A DNA stretch of 14,069 nt from Lachnospiraceae bacterium (GTDB lineage Bacteria; Bacillota; Clostridia; Lachnospirales; Lachnospiraceae), in the NCBI GenBank assembly GCA_021204285.1, contig JAJPZP010000218.1, forward strand, positions 1 to 14,069, read 5' to 3'. The position numbers were made by a program, and so were the translations under genes. Shown in pieces: positions 1 to 6,613 of this stretch (its first letter is position 1; each line of letters opens with the position of its first letter). The notes below the pieces were generated by a model. The model did not search any database, was not told the origin of the DNA, and saw nothing but the letters and a program-made list of their open reading frames with translations.

Positions 1-221
1 TCGATGTACAGGGCGTCACCGGCTTTAAAAAGGACTATTGCTCCCTTCCCTATTCGAAAATCCAGTATTACGCCATCCAGACGCCAGGTTTTGCCGAGCT
101 GATCGCGGACTGTGAACTGATGCTGTTCTTCGCGAACGGCATGAAAGTGGTTTTTGAATTCAAAGGGAACTGCGATATTCTCGCAATCGGACGCAGCATT
201 TCGGAATATGCACTGGGATAA
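1..221 (+). CDS. PH-domain-containing protein, C-terminal part (partial)
   Basis: The gene enters from the left edge; the open frame starts at base 3 and encodes the last 72 residues before TAA at 219-221. The visible part contains GFKKDYCSLPYSKIQYYAI followed by alternating strands (ELMLFFANGMKVVFEFKG) and a closing helix CDILAIGRSISEYALG. This beta-strand pattern with a final amphipathic helix fits the bacterial pleckstrin-homology-like family (bPH_1), small proteins of about 120-130 residues of generally unknown role. The nitroreductase gene begins 29 nt downstream on the same strand with no terminator between, so the two may be co-transcribed. The N-terminal half is outside the window. 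Family assignment is by pattern recognition only. Confidence 0.75.
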   Translation, partial: DVQGVTGFKKDYCSLPYSKIQYYAIQTPGFAELIADCELMLFFANGMKVVFEFKGNCDILAIGRSISEYALG

Positions 222-250
222 GAGGTTCCCGCGAAAGGAGAAGTAGTATT

Positions 251-832
251 ATGACAACTTTGAAAGAACTGGTACTCGCCAACAGAAGCTATCGCGGTTA
301 CGACGAATCCCGCCGGATCACACGGGAAGAACTGCTCGAGATGGTTGACTGCGCACGCCTCACCGCCTCGTCCGTCAACCATCAGCCGCTCAAGTTCTGC
401 CTGGTCTGTGAGAAAGAACCGGTCCGCAAAATTCAATCGTACACCCAGTGGGCAAAAGGGCTCCGGAATCTTACGCTCCCGCATCCCGGAAAATGCCCCA
501 CTGCTTTTATCGTCATCTGTCTGGATGTGCGAATCGACCCGAATGCCGCCAGGTATCAACGGGATGTCGGTGTTGCCGCACAGACGATCCTTCTGAAATC
601 CACAGAGATGGGACTCGGTGGCTGTATGATCGGCAGCTACAATGCCGCAGGAGTCAAAGAGGCGCTCGCACTCCCGGAACATCTGACGCCTCAGCTGGTC
701 ATCGCCATCGGAAAGCCGGCGGAGACCGTCGTACTCACAGAGCCTGGACCGGATGGAAGCGTCGCCTACTACCGCGATGAAAATGATATACATTATGTGC
801 CCAAGCGGGCGCTCGCGGATATTGTCCTGTAA
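251..832 (+). CDS. Nitroreductase family protein (FMN-dependent)
   Basis: A 193-residue protein of the NAD(P)H:FMN nitroreductase fold. Family marks are the FMN-phosphate-binding N-terminal NRSYRGYD (residues 11-18), SSVNHQPLKF (40-49) and the glycine-rich GLGGCMIGSYN (121-131), followed by an LPEHLTPQLVIAIGKPAE segment (141-158) typical of the family's end. Such enzymes are cytoplasmic flavoproteins that reduce quinones, nitro compounds or enals; the physiological substrate cannot be read from sequence. The ATG at 251 is supported by AAAGGAG at 234-240 with a 10-nt spacer. Length is normal for the short nitroreductases. It lies 29 nt after the PH-domain gene and upstream of a separately promoted dehydrogenase gene. 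Confidence 0.9.
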   Translation: MTTLKELVLANRSYRGYDESRRITREELLEMVDCARLTASSVNHQPLKFCLVCEKEPVRKIQSYTQWAKGLRNLTLPHPGKCPTAFIVICLDVRIDPNAARYQRDVGVAAQTILLKSTEMGLGGCMIGSYNAAGVKEALALPEHLTPQLVIAIGKPAETVVLTEPGPDGSVAYYRDENDIHYVPKRALADIVL

Positions 833-867
833 ACAGCATTTTTATAAACGAAAGACAAGGATACCCC

Positions 868-896
868 TTGCGGCTTTTCACCATCTGTGCTATAAC
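868..896 (+). promoter_or_regulatory. Sigma-A-type promoter for the SDR gene
   Basis: TTGCGG (868-873) and TATAAC (891-896) are separated by 17 nt, and TGC directly precedes the -10 box (extended -10). The predicted start near 903 lies about 25 nt before the ATG at 929. This suggests the dehydrogenase is transcribed independently of the nitroreductase. Confidence 0.6.
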
Positions 897-928
897 AGGC
901 TAAAACAGCGGGTTGGAGGGATATCACA

Positions 929-1699
929 ATGAAAACAGCAATTGTGACAGGCGCGTCCAGCGGCCTTGGAAGTGAATTTGTGCAGCAGATCAGTGAGCAG
1001 GAGCAGCTGGACGAAATCTGGATCATTGCCCGCAGAGAGGAACGGCTTCGCGCTCTGCAAAGCCGGGTGCGGACACGGCTTCGCTGCGTTCCTCTGGATC
1101 TCACGCAGCGCGACTCCTTCCGCGTTCTCGGCGAAATGCTCGCGCGCGAGGAGCCGGAGGTGTGTCTGCTGGTAAACGCGGCCGGCTTCGGAAAGATCGG
1201 TTCCTTCCGGGATATCTCCGCCGCGGACTGTGACAACATGATCGATCTCAACTGCCGCGCCGCCGTGGATATGACGCAGCTTGTGCTTCCTTACATGAAA
1301 AAAGGCGCACGGATCCTCGAGATCTGCTCCACCTCGGCTTTCCAGCCCTTCCCCTATCTCAATGTCTACGCCGCCACCAAGGCTTTCCTTTACCGCTATA
1401 GCCGCGCCCTGCGCGTGGAGCTCTTCCGGGAAGGAATCCGCGTGACGGCGGTCTGTCCCTACTGGATCAAGGACACCGAATTTATCGGCACCGCGAGAAA
1501 AACGAAGGACAGCGCTTATATCCGGCATTTTCCGCTCGCGTCGAAATCGAGGCATGTCGTACGCCGCGCACTCTCAGACTCCCGGCTTGGACTCGCCGTC
1601 TCGACGCCCGGCCCGGTCTGCCTCGTTCACCGCATCGCCGCGAAATGGATCCCCTCTGAGCTTATGATGGGGATCTGGGCGCTTCTGCGGCGAATTTGA
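929..1699 (+). CDS. Short-chain dehydrogenase/reductase (SDR) family oxidoreductase
   Basis: A 256-residue classical SDR. The Rossmann nucleotide-binding motif TGASSGLG is at residues 7-14, the NAAG structural motif at 83-86, the catalytic serine region CSTSAF at 133-138, and the YxxxK pair at Tyr147 and Lys151 (YAATK). An Asn in DLNCR (about residue 108) fits the fourth catalytic position. The enzyme should be a soluble NAD(P)-dependent oxidoreductase; the substrate is unknown. The C-terminal 60 residues, including HRIAAKWIP, are typical of the bacterial DltE/YqjQ-like branch, an assignment held only loosely. The ATG at 929 follows GGAGG (915-919) with 9 nt spacing and its own promoter at 868-896. 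No convincing terminator follows; the next promoter is at 1742. Confidence 0.92.
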   Translation: MKTAIVTGASSGLGSEFVQQISEQEQLDEIWIIARREERLRALQSRVRTRLRCVPLDLTQRDSFRVLGEMLAREEPEVCLLVNAAGFGKIGSFRDISAADCDNMIDLNCRAAVDMTQLVLPYMKKGARILEICSTSAFQPFPYLNVYAATKAFLYRYSRALRVELFREGIRVTAVCPYWIKDTEFIGTARKTKDSAYIRHFPLASKSRHVVRRALSDSRLGLAVSTPGPVCLVHRIAAKWIPSELMMGIWALLRRI

Positions 1700-1741
1700 T
1701 CCTCTGCTAAATATGAACCAGAATTTTTGATACTTTTTTCG

Positions 1742-1770
1742 ATGACAAATGCCTGTTCAGATAGTATAAT
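1742..1770 (+). promoter_or_regulatory. Near-consensus promoter for the coiled-coil gene
   Basis: ATGACA (1742-1747), a 17-nt spacer and a perfect TATAAT (1765-1770). The predicted start near 1777 gives a short leader of about 30 nt before the ATG at 1807. This is one of the best promoter matches in the window. Confidence 0.7.
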
Positions 1771-1806
1771 AGGTAATGTAGGAAAGCGTCGAGAAAGAGG
1801 AATACA

Positions 1807-2292
1807 ATGATGACAGAAGAAGCCAGATTGATATTGAACGAACTCGGTAAGATGAACGAACGCTTCGACAGAATGGAGGAGCGTCTTGACAGGATGGACG
1901 AGCGCTTCGACAGAATTGAGGCGCGCCTCGACAGAATCGAGGAACGCCTCGACAGAATCGAGGAACGCCTCGACAGAGTGGAGGAGCGCCTCGACAGAGT
2001 GGAGGAGCGCCTCGACAGAGTGGAGGAGCGCCTCGACAGAGTTGAGGAGCGCCTTGACAAAGTGGAGGAACGCCTCGGCAGAGTGGAAGATCGTCTTGAC
2101 AAAGTGGAGGATCGTCTCAATAGGACGGAAGACCGTCTCGACAGGATGGATCAGCGTTTCGACGAAGTCGAAGCTCATCTTTCCAGTTCGGATCGTAAGA
2201 TCAGCGAGATTCAGGTAACGCTGGAAAACGAAACCAATAAAAAAATCAGCATCGTGGCCGAGGGGGCATTGCGATCTGGTGCGGAAGCTTGA
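1807..2292 (+). CDS. Heptad-repeat coiled-coil protein of unknown function, tail probably frameshifted
   Basis: The 161-residue frame is dominated by about fifteen consecutive seven-residue units (residues 17-121) of the form E-[ED]-R-[LF]-D-[RK]-[VIM], for example EERLDRV. Hydrophobic residues at two positions per heptad with dense Glu/Arg pairs predict a long uninterrupted amphipathic coiled coil, so the product is probably an oligomeric, rod-like cytoplasmic protein. There is no signal peptide or membrane segment. Two ATG codons are adjacent (1807, 1810); AGAGG at 1796-1800 favours 1807. The frame ends abruptly with GALRSGAEA, while another frame continues with a well-formed tail to 2398 (separate entry), so the last nine residues are probably a frameshift product at the G5 run 2262-2266. 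The function is not recognised. Confidence 0.8.
   Translation: MMTEEARLILNELGKMNERFDRMEERLDRMDERFDRIEARLDRIEERLDRIEERLDRVEERLDRVEERLDRVEERLDRVEERLDKVEERLGRVEDRLDKVEDRLNRTEDRLDRMDQRFDEVEAHLSSSDRKISEIQVTLENETNKKISIVAEGALRSGAEA
1855..2169 (+). repeat. 21-bp tandem repeat array encoding coiled-coil heptads
   Basis: About fifteen in-frame 21-bp units encode the heptads of the coiled-coil protein. The copies at 1981-2001 and 2002-2022 are identical. Those at 1960-1980 and 2023-2043 differ from them by a single base, whereas the outer copies have diverged more. Near-identical central copies with degenerate flanks are what recent slipped-strand duplication or gene conversion would produce. No copy shifts the frame. 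Confidence 0.85.
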
Positions 2293-2398
2293 CGATGCAC
2301 TGCGGATAGAGAACGAAAAAGAAATCCTTCTCATCCGGCCCACCAGTCTCGAAGGGGAGATCACCCGCATCAAAAAACGTCTGGAAGAGATTGCCTGA
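2267..2398 (+). pseudogene. Out-of-frame C-terminal tail of the coiled-coil protein
   Basis: Reading in the frame that begins at 2267 gives a 43-residue segment starting HCDLVRKLDDALRIENEK, including ILLIRPTSLEGEITRIKKRL, and ending EEIA before TGA at 2396-2398. It continues the charged helical character of the upstream protein and would follow naturally from its ISIVAEG end if the G5 run at 2262-2266 had four Gs. It has no start codon or ribosome binding site of its own. It is therefore best read as the true C-terminus, separated from its gene by a one-base insertion, a programmed or slippage-dependent shift, or a sequencing error. Confidence 0.65.
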
Positions 2399-2438
2399 AA
2401 ATAGGAAAATTTATAACACGCATTTTCTCAACAAAATC

Positions 2439-2467
2439 GCGACACGGCTGTATTAAAGCCGTGTCGC
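2439..2467. terminator. Bidirectional rho-independent terminator
   Basis: An 11-bp perfect stem (GCGACACGGCT at 2439-2449 with its complement at 2457-2467) encloses a 7-nt loop. TTT follows on the plus strand, and AAAA at 2433-2436 gives a U-run on the minus-strand transcript. It lies between the convergent coiled-coil gene and the fumarate hydratase operon and can serve both. Confidence 0.85.
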
Positions 2468-2475
2468 TTTCCATC

Positions 2476-3030
2476 TTACTTTATCTCATATTTTGCGCGT
2501 CCTTCTTTGTAGAGATCATGTCCGTAGCAGTCGATGACGACCGTGCAGGGGAAGTTCTCCACCCGCAGCCGATAGATCGCCTCCGCTCCCAGCTCCGGAA
2601 AGGCGACGACTTTCGCCTCCTTGATTGATTCGCTGAGCAGCGCGCCTGCGCCGCCAATCGACGCGAAGTACACGCAGGTATTCTTCTTCATGCTCTCCAC
2701 GACCTCCGGACGGCGAAGTCCTTTTCCGATCATGCCTTTCAGACCCAGATCCATCAGGCGCGGCGCGTAAGCATCCATGCGTCCGCTCGTCGTCGGTCCC
2801 GCGGAACCGATCGCCTGACCGGGCTTCGCCGGACAGGGGCCGACATAGTAGATCACAGCCCCTCTGATCTCAATGGGCAGCTTCTCTCCCCGATCCAGCA
2901 TCCGGCACAGGTACAGATGCGCCTCGTCGCGACCGGTATAGATAATGCCATTCAGCAGTACGCGGTCGCCGGCATGCAGCTCCCTGATTCTCTCATCTGT
3001 CAGCGGCAGATGTATCACTTTATCAGCCAT
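2476..3030 (-). CDS. Class I fumarate hydratase (Fe-S hydro-lyase, tartrate/fumarate type), beta subunit
   Basis: A 184-residue C-terminal subunit of the two-subunit, iron-sulfur-dependent fumarate hydratase/tartrate dehydratase family, catalysing reversible hydration of fumarate to malate (or dehydration of tartrate). Family marks are GPTTSGRMD (78-86), GMIGKG (99-104) and a closing region with FPCTVVIDCYGHDLY. The start is set at the ATG at 3028-3030, preceded by GGGAGGGAG a few bases upstream. The longer open frame back to 3075 would overlap the alpha gene and adds a non-conserved MWRVTGRSSSK stretch, so it is rejected. It begins 13 nt after the alpha subunit stop, which implies co-transcription and probably translational coupling. 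L-tartrate dehydratase cannot be excluded from sequence alone. Confidence 0.93.
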   Translation of the reverse strand: MADKVIHLPLTDERIRELHAGDRVLLNGIIYTGRDEAHLYLCRMLDRGEKLPIEIRGAVIYYVGPCPAKPGQAIGSAGPTTSGRMDAYAPRLMDLGLKGMIGKGLRRPEVVESMKKNTCVYFASIGGAGALLSESIKEAKVVAFPELGAEAIYRLRVENFPCTVVIDCYGHDLYKEGRAKYEIK

Positions 3031-3043
3031 ATTCTCCCTCCCT

Positions 3044-3895
3044 TTAGAGCTCGATCGTCCTGTGACGCGCCACATGACACTGAATATTCACGCCCACCGG
3101 CAGGCTTGCCAGATGCACCGGATGGGTGAGCATATGAACGGCCAGCGCAGTTCTCGTTCCGCCGAAGCCCTGCGCACCGATGCCGAGCTTATTGACCTCC
3201 TCCAGAATCTCGCGCTCCATCTGCGCGACCTCCGGATCAGGGTTTGGCTCACCCACCCTGCGGCAGAGGGCTTTCTTTGCCAGCAACATGACCTCCTCGG
3301 TCGTGCCGCCCGCCGCGCAGCCAACGATGATCGGCGGGCAGGGATTGGAACCGGCCCGGCTGACCGTGTCCACGATGAATCTCTTCACACCGTCCCAGCC
3401 CTGGGAGGGCGTGAGCATCCCCAGCGCCGACATATTCTCGGAGCCGCCGCCCTTCGGACAGACGGTGATCATCAGCTTATCCCCCCGCACGATGTCGGTA
3501 TGGATGATCGCCGGCGTATTATCCCCGCGGTTGACCCGCTCTCCGAATACATGATCTTGGCTGCTCTTGCGCAGATAACCCTTCGTGTAGCCACGCGCCA
3601 CGCCTTCGTCCATCGCCGCGCGGAAATCCCCACCCACGATGTGAACGTCCTGTCCCAGCTCGACGAAGAACACCACAAGCCCGGTGTCCTGACAGATCGG
3701 CTGCTGCCGCTCGCGCGCAATATCGGCATTTTTCAGAATATCGCCGAGAATCTGCCTGCACAGATCTGACTCTTCCTCCTCCCGCGCCTTCCGCAGCGCT
3801 TCCTTTACATCCTCGGGGAGGTAATAATTTGCGTCTAGTACTAACTGGTCCCCGGCATCTGTGATCGCAGAGGCCTGAATTTCGCGTATGCTCAT
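3044..3895 (-). CDS. Class I fumarate hydratase, alpha subunit
   Basis: A 283-residue catalytic subunit carrying the labile [4Fe-4S] cluster. Visible family motifs are CQDTG (68-72), CPKGGGSEN (146-154), CAAGGT (193-198), GIGAQGFGGTRTA (238-250) and a terminal NIQCHVARH (270-278). Conserved cysteines at 68, 186 or 193, and 273 are the likely cluster ligands by comparison with the family. With the beta subunit it forms the cytoplasmic enzyme linking malate and fumarate, consistent with anaerobic reductive succinate or amino-acid metabolism. The ATG at 3893-3895 follows AGGAG (3905-3909 on the plus strand) with a 9-nt spacer. A strong promoter lies about 85 bp upstream. The same family includes L(+)-tartrate dehydratase (TtdA), so substrate specificity is inferred. 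Confidence 0.95.
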   Translation of the reverse strand: MSIREIQASAITDAGDQLVLDANYYLPEDVKEALRKAREEEESDLCRQILGDILKNADIARERQQPICQDTGLVVFFVELGQDVHIVGGDFRAAMDEGVARGYTKGYLRKSSQDHVFGERVNRGDNTPAIIHTDIVRGDKLMITVCPKGGGSENMSALGMLTPSQGWDGVKRFIVDTVSRAGSNPCPPIIVGCAAGGTTEEVMLLAKKALCRRVGEPNPDPEVAQMEREILEEVNKLGIGAQGFGGTRTALAVHMLTHPVHLASLPVGVNIQCHVARHRTIEL

Positions 3896-3976
3896 AACGG
3901 GCTTCTCCTGTTTTCAATATTGTTATGCTGTTTCGGCGAAGATTTTCTGACGTATCTTTGCCCTGCAGCCAGAATT

Positions 3977-4004
3977 ATTATAACACGACTTTTGCATCGT
4001 GCAA
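3977..4004 (-). promoter_or_regulatory. Promoter of the fumarate hydratase operon with overlapping palindrome
   Basis: On the minus strand TTGCAC (plus 3999-4004) and a perfect TATAAT (plus 3977-3982) are separated by 16 nt, with TGT immediately before the -10 box. A palindrome, TTTGCA-TCG-TGCAAA (3991-4005), covers the -35 element and could be an operator. The predicted transcript has a leader of about 75 nt before the alpha subunit ATG. Confidence 0.7.
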
Positions 4005-4044
4005 ACGCTGTTATCACGCTTTCCGGCAATCTTTTCGACGACCT

Positions 4045-4073
4045 TTGTATTTTTATCCGGATTGTGATAGACT
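4045..4073 (+). promoter_or_regulatory. Possible promoter of the first MATE gene
   Basis: TTGTAT (4045-4050), a 17-nt spacer and TAGACT (4068-4073) preceded by TGA, an extended -10 arrangement. It is weaker than the divergent fumarate hydratase promoter about 65 bp away. The predicted start near 4080 fits the ribosome binding site at 4091-4097. Confidence 0.4.
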
Positions 4074-4111
4074 GTGATGAACAACAAACGGAAGGAGACG
4101 AAAGAATTGCA

Positions 4112-5461
4112 ATGAATGGGAAAAATGAAGTTTCGCGCAGCGAGCGGATGCTGAACGAGCCGGTGCAGAAAATTATCCCGGAGCTAGCGGTACCGACGAT
4201 CATATCGATGCTGATCACTTCTGTCTATAACATGGCAGACACCTTTTTTGTGAGCCAGCTCGGAACCTCCGCATCCGGCGCAGTGGGCATCATCTTCTCT
4301 GCCATGGCCATGATTCAGGCTCTTTCCTTCATGATCGGTATGGGGGCAGGCAACCACATTTCGCGTCTTCTGGGTGCGGGGCACGAAGAAGAGGCAAAAC
4401 ACTATGCGTCCACTGCCTGGTTTACCGGCTTCGGACTTGGCTGCGTCATCGCTGTCGTCGGCTCGCTGTTCATGAACCAGATCGTGATGCTGCTTGGCTC
4501 GACGGATACGATCGCACCCTATGCGGCAGCTTACGCCCGCTATATTTTCTACGCAGCTCCTTTTATGATGTGTTCCTTCATCATGAATAATATGCTACGC
4601 TTCCAGGGACTCACTACCTATGCGATGATCGGAATTACGATCGGCGGCCTGCTCAATATAGCGCTCGACCCGATCCTGATCTTCGGTTTCGGGATGGGAA
4701 CAGCGGGTGCCGGTATCGCAACCGGCTTCTCTCAGTTTGTGAGCTTCTGCATTCTTTTTTGCATGTGCAACCTGCACCAGGACGCGATCCATATCAGTCC
4801 CCGCCAGTTTGCTCCTTCGCTGGATCTTTATGGAAATATTCTGTATACGGGCGCCCCATCGCTCGCCAGACAGGGAATTGCCAGCCTCTCCTCCGTAATG
4901 CTGAACACGATAGCCGGACAATATGGGGATGCAGCGGTCGCGGCAATGTCCATTGTCTCACGCTTCACCATGTTCATCAATTCCGTTGTCGTCGGCTTCG
5001 GTCAGGGCTTCCAGCCGGTCTGCGGCTTCAACTACGGTGCGAAGCAGTACGGCCGCGTGAAGGAGGCCTTCTGGTTCTGCGTCAAAGTGGCAACCATAAT
5101 CCTGCTCGTTCTCTGTGCCATCGCCATGCTGTTCTCCGGAAATATCATCGCACTCTTCCGAAAAGACGATGCGGAGGTTATCGCCATTGGCACCTTCGCA
5201 CTGCGGGCACAGCTTATCACCATGCCGGTCTGGGGCTATTATGTCATGTGCAACATGTTTTCCCAGTCAATCGGCTATGGCTTCCGCTCGTCGCTCATCT
5301 CCTGTGCCCGTCAAGGGCTGTTTCTGATTCCCGCGCTATATATCCTGTCCGGCTTTATGGGGCTTCGCGGACTGCAACTCGCCCAGCCTGTCGCAGATCT
5401 TTTTTCCGTTGTCTTCGCTTTTATTCTGGTAAGAGGCATCCTGAGAGATCTGGATGGGTAA
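4112..5461 (+). CDS. MATE family efflux transporter (first copy)
   Basis: A 449-residue polytopic membrane protein with about twelve hydrophobic segments, matching the multidrug and toxic compound extrusion family that expels cationic drugs or metabolites using a Na+ or H+ gradient. Recognisable blocks are NMADTFFVSQLG (40-51), a GMGAGNHISRLLG segment after the second helix, and the mid-protein GFGQGFQPVCGFNYGA, which marks the internal repeat. The start chosen is ATG 4112; the open frame runs back to 3920, but that extension overlaps promoter sequence and lacks family resemblance. The GAAGGAG at 4091-4097 is 14 nt from this ATG, longer than usual, and no in-frame GTG or TTG lies closer. It is divergent from the fumarate hydratase operon. 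Substrate is unknown. Confidence 0.93.
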   Translation: MNGKNEVSRSERMLNEPVQKIIPELAVPTIISMLITSVYNMADTFFVSQLGTSASGAVGIIFSAMAMIQALSFMIGMGAGNHISRLLGAGHEEEAKHYASTAWFTGFGLGCVIAVVGSLFMNQIVMLLGSTDTIAPYAAAYARYIFYAAPFMMCSFIMNNMLRFQGLTTYAMIGITIGGLLNIALDPILIFGFGMGTAGAGIATGFSQFVSFCILFCMCNLHQDAIHISPRQFAPSLDLYGNILYTGAPSLARQGIASLSSVMLNTIAGQYGDAAVAAMSIVSRFTMFINSVVVGFGQGFQPVCGFNYGAKQYGRVKEAFWFCVKVATIILLVLCAIAMLFSGNIIALFRKDDAEVIAIGTFALRAQLITMPVWGYYVMCNMFSQSIGYGFRSSLISCARQGLFLIPALYILSGFMGLRGLQLAQPVADLFSVVFAFILVRGILRDLDG

Positions 5462-5509
5462 TCTGTACATATCGCACCCCATGCTTTCCGGCAAGTGTGA
5501 ATACCGCCC

Positions 5510-6475
5510 TTACATTGCAAACTGTATTGCACAGTACGAAAAATAAACCGCAAGCAGAATGACCCCCTGCACCCGGGAAAGCTTTCCACGAACAAACGCC
5601 GGAATCGTCAGCAGCAGCATGACGAAAAACATAACCGGAATGTCAAGAACCAAAGACGCATTATAACCCATAAAAACAGAAGAAACCTGAACATCGAAAG
5701 GCTGCAGCGTGACTGCAATACCCGAGACAAGCACAAGATTAAAGAGATTTGCACCAATCACATTTCCAAGAGAAAGCGAGCCGTGTCCCTTCATCAGTGA
5801 AGTAATCGCCGTGACGAGCTCCGGCAGCGAAGTACCAAGCGCGACCAGCGTCAACGCAATGACTGATTCCGGAACGCCGAGCGCCTGTGCGATCAGCGTT
5901 CCGTTATCTACAAGCAGATCCGCGCCGACCGCGATCAACGCTGCACCGATAATCAGCAGTAAAACATCTTTCGAAATCTGAGAGGAGCTCTCCTCTTTCG
6001 CTTTTTCTTCTTCCCTTCTCCCCAGTCCCATCATCCGGCGCACCGTCAGAATCATATAAATCACAAAAAGCAAAAGCAGCAAAATACCGTCCAGGCGGCT
6101 GAAACTGCCTCCCGTGTAGGCAATCCCCGCATAGAAAAGCGCAGCGGCAAAAAAGAAACAGATGGGAAGAGTCAGATCTTTCCTGCGCACCTCTCCCGGA
6201 CGTACCGCCACCGTCACCGCCGCGATCAAAGCAGTATTACAGATAACCGAGCCAATCGCATTTCCATAAGCAATCTCACTGTGCCCGGTCAGCGCGGATA
6301 TCGCGGAAACCATGACCTCCGGCAACGTCGTGCCGATCGAAACGACCGTCGCGCCGATCAACAGCTCCGGCAGATGAAAACGCTGAGCAATGTGGACCGC
6401 TCCGTCCACAAACCAGTCCCCGCCCTTGATCAGGAGCACCAGTCCCACGATAAACAAAATCACTGCTGTAAGCAT
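5510..6475 (-). CDS. CaCA-family calcium/sodium (cation) antiporter, YrbG-like
   Basis: A 321-residue membrane protein with the two inverted alpha-repeats that define the Ca2+/cation antiporter superfamily: GATVVSIGTTLPEVMVSAIS (41-60) with GNAIGSVICN (71-80), and VALGTSLPELVTAITSL (211-227) with GNVIGANLFN (237-246). The acidic residues within each GT(T/S)LPE motif are the ion-binding glutamates of the family. A short charged loop rich in Glu/Lys/Ser (about 152-168) joins the halves on the cytoplasmic side. It should exchange Ca2+ (or another cation) for Na+ or H+ across the membrane. The ATG at 6473-6475 has only a weak site, AGAGAG, 9 nt upstream. It has its own promoter at 6511-6539 and converges with the first MATE gene. 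Confidence 0.93.
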   Translation of the reverse strand: MLTAVILFIVGLVLLIKGGDWFVDGAVHIAQRFHLPELLIGATVVSIGTTLPEVMVSAISALTGHSEIAYGNAIGSVICNTALIAAVTVAVRPGEVRRKDLTLPICFFFAAALFYAGIAYTGGSFSRLDGILLLLLFVIYMILTVRRMMGLGRREEEKAKEESSSQISKDVLLLIIGAALIAVGADLLVDNGTLIAQALGVPESVIALTLVALGTSLPELVTAITSLMKGHGSLSLGNVIGANLFNLVLVSGIAVTLQPFDVQVSSVFMGYNASLVLDIPVMFFVMLLLTIPAFVRGKLSRVQGVILLAVYFSYCAIQFAM

Positions 6476-6510
6476 CTTTTATTTCTCTCTTTTCAAATCA
6501 GGATGTTCTC

Positions 6511-6539
6511 ATTCTATCGAAATCTGACTCAGAATACAA
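6511..6539 (-). promoter_or_regulatory. Promoter of the cation antiporter gene
   Basis: On the minus strand TTGTAT (plus 6534-6539) and TAGAAT (plus 6511-6516) are spaced by 17 nt. The predicted start near plus 6504 gives a leader of about 28 nt. It lies just beyond the terminator of the second MATE gene. Confidence 0.6.
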
Positions 6540-6568
6540 GGAGTATGAAGAGAAATTCATTGAAATTT

Positions 6569-6598
6569 AAAAAAACGGGCGACTTTTTAAGCCGCCCG
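6569..6598 (-). terminator. Rho-independent terminator of the second MATE gene
   Basis: On the minus strand CGGGCGGCTT and AAGTCGCCCG form a 10-bp stem with one G-U pair and an AAA loop (plus 6576-6598). A run of seven Us follows (As at 6569-6575). It lies 16 nt past the MATE stop codon and isolates that gene from the antiporter gene downstream. Confidence 0.92.
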
Positions 6599-6613
6599 CA
6601 GGATCTTTCGTTC

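Noticed and set aside
851..870. Small CAAGG/CCTTG hairpin after the nitroreductase gene
   Set aside because: The stem is only five pairs, has no adjacent U-run and overlaps the -35 box of the next promoter.
1855..2169. Repeat array as a possible CRISPR
   Set aside because: Units are contiguous 21-bp copies with no spacers and encode an in-frame heptad protein.
1627..2373. Long minus-strand open frames opposite the coiled-coil gene (proteins rich in HSVEALL or RRSSTLS repeats)
   Set aside because: They are the complement of the 21-bp repeats, which stay open in several frames. They have no ribosome binding site or promoter, and the plus frame has both.
3031..3075. Upstream extension of the fumarate hydratase beta subunit
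   Set aside because: It would overlap the alpha gene's last codons, and a good ribosome binding site precedes the internal ATG at 3030.
2945..3769. 274-residue plus-strand open frame opposite the fumarate hydratase genes
   Set aside because: It spans the junction of two clear minus-strand genes, shows no family motif and has the composition of an antisense shadow.
3920..4111. 64-residue N-terminal extension of the first MATE protein
   Set aside because: It covers the divergent promoter region and has no MATE-like sequence. The family N-terminus starts near ATG 4112.
5462..5509. Possible terminator between the convergent first MATE gene and the antiporter gene
   Set aside because: Only a poor, interrupted stem (CAC...GTG) is visible and no U-run follows, so no terminator is called.
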